From Chloroflexota bacterium (lineage in GTDB: Bacteria; Chloroflexota; Anaerolineae; JACRMK01): DNA of 8,811 nt. Both the position numbers and the translations under genes were made by a program. The notes beneath the pieces are model-generated. The model was not told where the DNA came from. It did not search any database and worked only from the letters and a program-made list of their open reading frames with translations. The stretch covers positions 1-8,811 of the forward strand of contig JACQEC010000332.1 of assembly GCA_016200765.1 (NCBI GenBank), written 5' to 3'. Positions 6,413 to 8,811 of this stretch are shown piece after piece (within the stretch, counting starts at the first letter, position 1; each line of letters opens with the position of its first letter).

Positions 6413-7945
6413 ATGTATCTACCCAACAGTCTAATAAGCAGCCTTGATGACCATGAAGTAAGCCTTCTCCTGTCCTTATCGCAATGGCTTGGCGACGACC
6501 CAACTGCCCACTGGTACGAGCTCGAGCCGTCCGCGGGGTGGCGCTTGCTCGAGGGGCTCCCTCCGAAAGGTTTTGCATCCCTCATACCCGATCAACACCA
6601 CCTCGACCCCTCTCAGCAATCTACAGCTCTGCCCTTGTTTTGGGCGTACAACGCGCATGCTGTCAGCGACCTGCGAGACGAGAGCGTCCGAATCGCCCGC
6701 TACAAAACAGCAAACTTGGAACCCCTTGCTCCATTCTCAAATCTGTTTATCGTCGGCCTCAACACTACTGACTCCAAGAACCCTAAACATCTGGCCGTCG
6801 TCTTCGACGATTGTTCGTCACTGAACGGTTCCCAAGACGCATTCGAAAAGCGTGAAAGACTCTGGCTCTATTTACGTGACAACCAGAGATTCCTAGCCGA
6901 TTCGTTCCTGTGGGCCTCCCTCATTGATTACGTCACCCAATGGGGCAAATTCCCCTTACCGCCCGATCTTGTAAAAGTCCGCAAAGACCTTTACGACGAG
7001 CAACTCAAGAAGGATTGCACTGTCTGGTTCCAGCCTATTGTCGGCTTACCGCTCTGGGGCGGAAAGATCAAGACACAAATTCCCCCGGAGGATTACATAA
7101 AGATCGAAGCCTTCGAAGCGCTCGCACGCGAAGTGCACGCTTCACAGACCTACGACAAGCGCCCCGACTGGGCTTTCGAAATCGCTGAACTTCACGGTCT
7201 CCCCGATTTCGTTTTTCTACGCGACCGCGTGCTCATAGAGAAGGCTATCCAGAATTACAGCAGGACCAAAGCCGATCGCGCTCATAAGCCGTTGCATTTG
7301 AATGTTTCCCCTTCTGTGCTTACCTCATCCAACATAACCCACCTGCACGATCTCTTGAAAAGGCTCATCGTCACGGATGGACTGTTGGAAAAGGAGACGG
7401 CAATCAGTCTCGAATTGACCGAAGAGAGCGACATACCCCCTGATGGCTCGGATAGCTACGCCCAATCAGTTATCAATTTTACAGCACAAATTCACGCGTT
7501 AATTCAGCGCGATCTCTCCAAGCACATTAGAATTGATCTGGTCTCCGACGACTTTGGCTCCGGCTTTACCAACGCGATCCGGATCCTCTGTCTCAAGTGT
7601 GACTCCATTAAGATCGATAAAGATATTCGCAAATTGGATCGGGATCATATCGCGGCCATTCTCGACACCGCTGACGCGACCCGCGAACGCCGTACTGACT
7701 CTAAGATACGTTTAGTGCTGGAAGGGCTAGAACTGGATAATCCCGTAGGTGTCGATCTCCTGCATGAGTCCTTCAGGCACAACATCAACAGCGTTCAAGG
7801 ATGGCTCTTGAATGAAGCTGGTAAGGCAAAAGCCGATCCTGATCCCACACTGGATACCCCAACCCGTGACTTTATTGAGCAGGAATTCACTGTCTGGAGC
7901 GTCAGACAAGAAACAGGAAGGCGAGCTGTTCTCCAAGCTCGCTGA
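6413..7945 (+). CDS. EAL-domain protein, probable cyclic-di-GMP phosphodiesterase
   Basis: A 510-aa cytoplasmic protein. Residues about 200-470 form an EAL domain, which hydrolyses c-di-GMP to pGpG. The expected residues are present: FQPIV (206-210), FEAL with Glu235, HLNVSP with Asn297, LELTEES with Glu334, SDDFGSGF with Asp379 and Asp380, IKID with Lys400, LEGLE with Glu437, and VQGW with Gln462. Catalysis is therefore plausible. An insertion of about ten residues lies between FQPIV and FEAL. The N-terminal 180 residues are not recognised; the part around 105-178 (PFSNLFIVGL, LAVVFDD, a helical end) has a GAF-like look but lacks a clear signature. No GGDEF domain is present. The ATG at 6413 has no visible Shine-Dalgarno, so translation may depend on coupling to the gene 47 bp upstream. 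Same strand and same lowered G+C as that gene, probably one transcript. Confidence 0.85.
   Translation: MYLPNSLISSLDDHEVSLLLSLSQWLGDDPTAHWYELEPSAGWRLLEGLPPKGFASLIPDQHHLDPSQQSTALPLFWAYNAHAVSDLRDESVRIARYKTANLEPLAPFSNLFIVGLNTTDSKNPKHLAVVFDDCSSLNGSQDAFEKRERLWLYLRDNQRFLADSFLWASLIDYVTQWGKFPLPPDLVKVRKDLYDEQLKKDCTVWFQPIVGLPLWGGKIKTQIPPEDYIKIEAFEALAREVHASQTYDKRPDWAFEIAELHGLPDFVFLRDRVLIEKAIQNYSRTKADRAHKPLHLNVSPSVLTSSNITHLHDLLKRLIVTDGLLEKETAISLELTEESDIPPDGSDSYAQSVINFTAQIHALIQRDLSKHIRIDLVSDDFGSGFTNAIRILCLKCDSIKIDKDIRKLDRDHIAAILDTADATRERRTDSKIRLVLEGLELDNPVGVDLLHESFRHNINSVQGWLLNEAGKAKADPDPTLDTPTRDFIEQEFTVWSVRQETGRRAVLQAR
7921..7942 (+). terminator. Weak possible terminator hairpin at the EAL gene end
   Basis: GCGAGCT (7921-7927) and AGCTCGC (7936-7942) form a perfect 7-bp stem with an 8-nt loop, ending one base before the TGA of the EAL gene. 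The following bases (TGAGGCTTCATCTTT) contain no clean T-run, so intrinsic termination is uncertain. Confidence 0.3.
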
Positions 7946-8143
7946 GGCTTCATCTTTGATATAGACAGGTAGATCTTGATATAACTGCGTACAAGGAGGG
8001 GATGTATTTCCCCAAGCGATTGGTATAGCTGCCCCATAATCGATCCCTCCATTATCTGCTCATCGCGTGCCGTGCATGTTGATGTCCATTCACCCCTCAA
8101 TCGCTGTAGTCGTGTGATGGCATGAATCCTGTAAAATAGAGAC
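7946..8143. other. Intergenic region at the right side of the island
   Basis: No gene is supported in these 198 bp. TTGATATA occurs twice (7956-7963 and 7976-7983), 20 bp apart, and could be a protein-binding site. A small hairpin GGGGA/TCCCC lies at 7998-8013 with a 6-nt loop and no T-run. The base composition stays mixed until the start of the next gene, where it returns to GC-rich. No direct repeat matching the left edge of the island was found. Confidence 0.5.
8132..8137 (+). promoter_or_regulatory. Possible -10 box for a leaderless mscS-type transcript
   Basis: TAAAAT at 8132-8137 lies 6 bp before ATG 8144, so a transcript from it would start at or very near the start codon. The ATG has no good Shine-Dalgarno, which fits a leaderless message. 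No convincing -35 box is present at the right distance. Confidence 0.3.
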
Positions 8144-8811
8144 ATGATCGAACAAACCGCCGAACTCATCTGGCAGTGGCTGCGCACCACCGGCGCGCAG
8201 GCGGCGGTGATTCTCGCGGGCGCCTGGCTGTTGTACCGGGCCTTGCGGGTGGGCCTGACCCGCCTCGAGCGCGCGGTGATGGCCGACGGTGGCACGAACG
8301 TGGACCGCCAGCGGCGCGTGGTCACGCTGGTCGGCGTGGCGCGCTCGACCGGTCTCGTCGCCATCGTCGTGGCGGCGAGCCTGATGCTGTTGGCCAAGTT
8401 GGGCTTTAACATCACGCCGCTGATCGCCGGCGCTGGCGTGATCGGGCTGGCGATCGGGCTGGGCGCGCAGACGCTGATACGCGACCTGATTGGCGGCCTG
8501 TTTATCGTCTTCGAGGATCAGTATCACGTCGGCGACGCGGTCAAGGTCGGCGGCGTGTCGGGGTCGGTCGAGCGCATCACCCTGCGCGTCACCTACCTGC
8601 GCGACCTCGACGGCACCCTGCACATCGTCCCCAACGGCGAGATGCGCGTGGTCTCGAACCGCACGACCGGCTGGTCGCGCGCGGTGGTGGACGTGAGCGT
8701 CGGCTACGCACAGGACATCAGCCGCGCGCTGGCCGTCCTGCGCGAGGTCGCCAGCGAGGCCAACGCCGACCCCGCGCTCAAGCCGCTGTTGATTGAGCCG
8801 CTCGCCGTGAC
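8144..8811 (+). CDS. MscS-family mechanosensitive ion channel (partial, C-terminus cut)
   Basis: Open from ATG 8144 to the window edge, giving 222 residues without a stop. MscS-type channels open under membrane tension and release ions and small solutes during hypo-osmotic shock. Two membrane helices are visible (about 19-38 and 66-86). A glycine/alanine-rich pore helix follows at about 92-120 (LIAGAGVIGLAIGLGAQTL, then RDLIGGLFIVFED), the family hallmark. The start of the cytoplasmic beta domain comes next: VGDAVKVGGVSGSVERITLR (129-148) and IVPNGEM (161-167). The layout fits a small channel of roughly 280-300 residues. Base composition is GC-rich like the genes at the left of the window, so this is host-type sequence outside the island. 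The start rests on the position of the first helix, because the ribosome-binding site is weak. Confidence 0.92.
   Translation, partial: MIEQTAELIWQWLRTTGAQAAVILAGAWLLYRALRVGLTRLERAVMADGGTNVDRQRRVVTLVGVARSTGLVAIVVAASLMLLAKLGFNITPLIAGAGVIGLAIGLGAQTLIRDLIGGLFIVFEDQYHVGDAVKVGGVSGSVERITLRVTYLRDLDGTLHIVPNGEMRVVSNRTTGWSRAVVDVSVGYAQDISRALAVLREVASEANADPALKPLLIEPLAV

Noticed and set aside
7998..8013. GGGGA/TCCCC hairpin as an intrinsic terminator
   Set aside because: The stem is only 5 bp and no T-run follows.
4401..8100. Island as a transposon or integrated element
   Set aside because: No transposase, integrase, terminal inverted repeats, tRNA target or flanking duplication is visible; only the composition change is supported.
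8090..8623. Minus-strand open frames opposite the channel gene
   Set aside because: The plus strand encodes clear MscS pore and beta-domain motifs; the opposite frame shows no motif and is explained by GC-rich codon bias.

Overview
The window looks like a GC-rich bacterial chromosome interrupted by a two-gene block of clearly different base composition. Two 60-base lines counted by hand give about 70% G+C inside recQ and about 55% inside the first island gene. The host cannot be fixed from the sequence alone. A Chloroflexota-like bacterium is a reasonable guess from the RecQ architecture (winged helix plus a C-terminal HTH instead of HRDC), the heptamer repeats and the REP-like palindrome, but this is weak inference.

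Left part (1-2003), all on the + strand and tightly packed: the last 35 codons of a membrane protein (probably an MFS transporter), a cytoplasmic glycerophosphodiester phosphodiesterase overlapping it by 4 bp (ATGA), and, 6 bp later, a zinc-dependent amidohydrolase/deacetylase-type enzyme. The spacing suggests one transcript. The 3' end of the amidohydrolase gene runs into a 13-unit heptamer array that fills most of the gap before recQ.

Centre (2106-4340): a complete RecQ-family DNA helicase with all expected motifs. It carries an in-frame 50-bp REP-like palindrome within the helicase core.

Right-centre island (about 4401-8100): a near-consensus promoter, a roughly 280-nt leader with several possible stems (including one that pairs with the Shine-Dalgarno of the next gene), then two co-directional genes. 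The first encodes a 521-aa protein whose C-terminal half is a degenerate, probably non-catalytic EAL domain after an unclassified N-terminal domain. The second encodes a 510-aa protein with an EAL domain retaining all the catalytic positions I can identify, after another unclassified N-terminal region. Together they look like a paired pseudo-EAL/active-EAL cyclic-di-GMP module, and this is the best candidate for something undescribed in the window.

Right end (8144-8811): the GC-rich host composition returns with the N-terminal 222 residues of an MscS-family mechanosensitive channel, cut by the window edge. I saw no tRNA, rRNA, CRISPR array, transposase or integrase.
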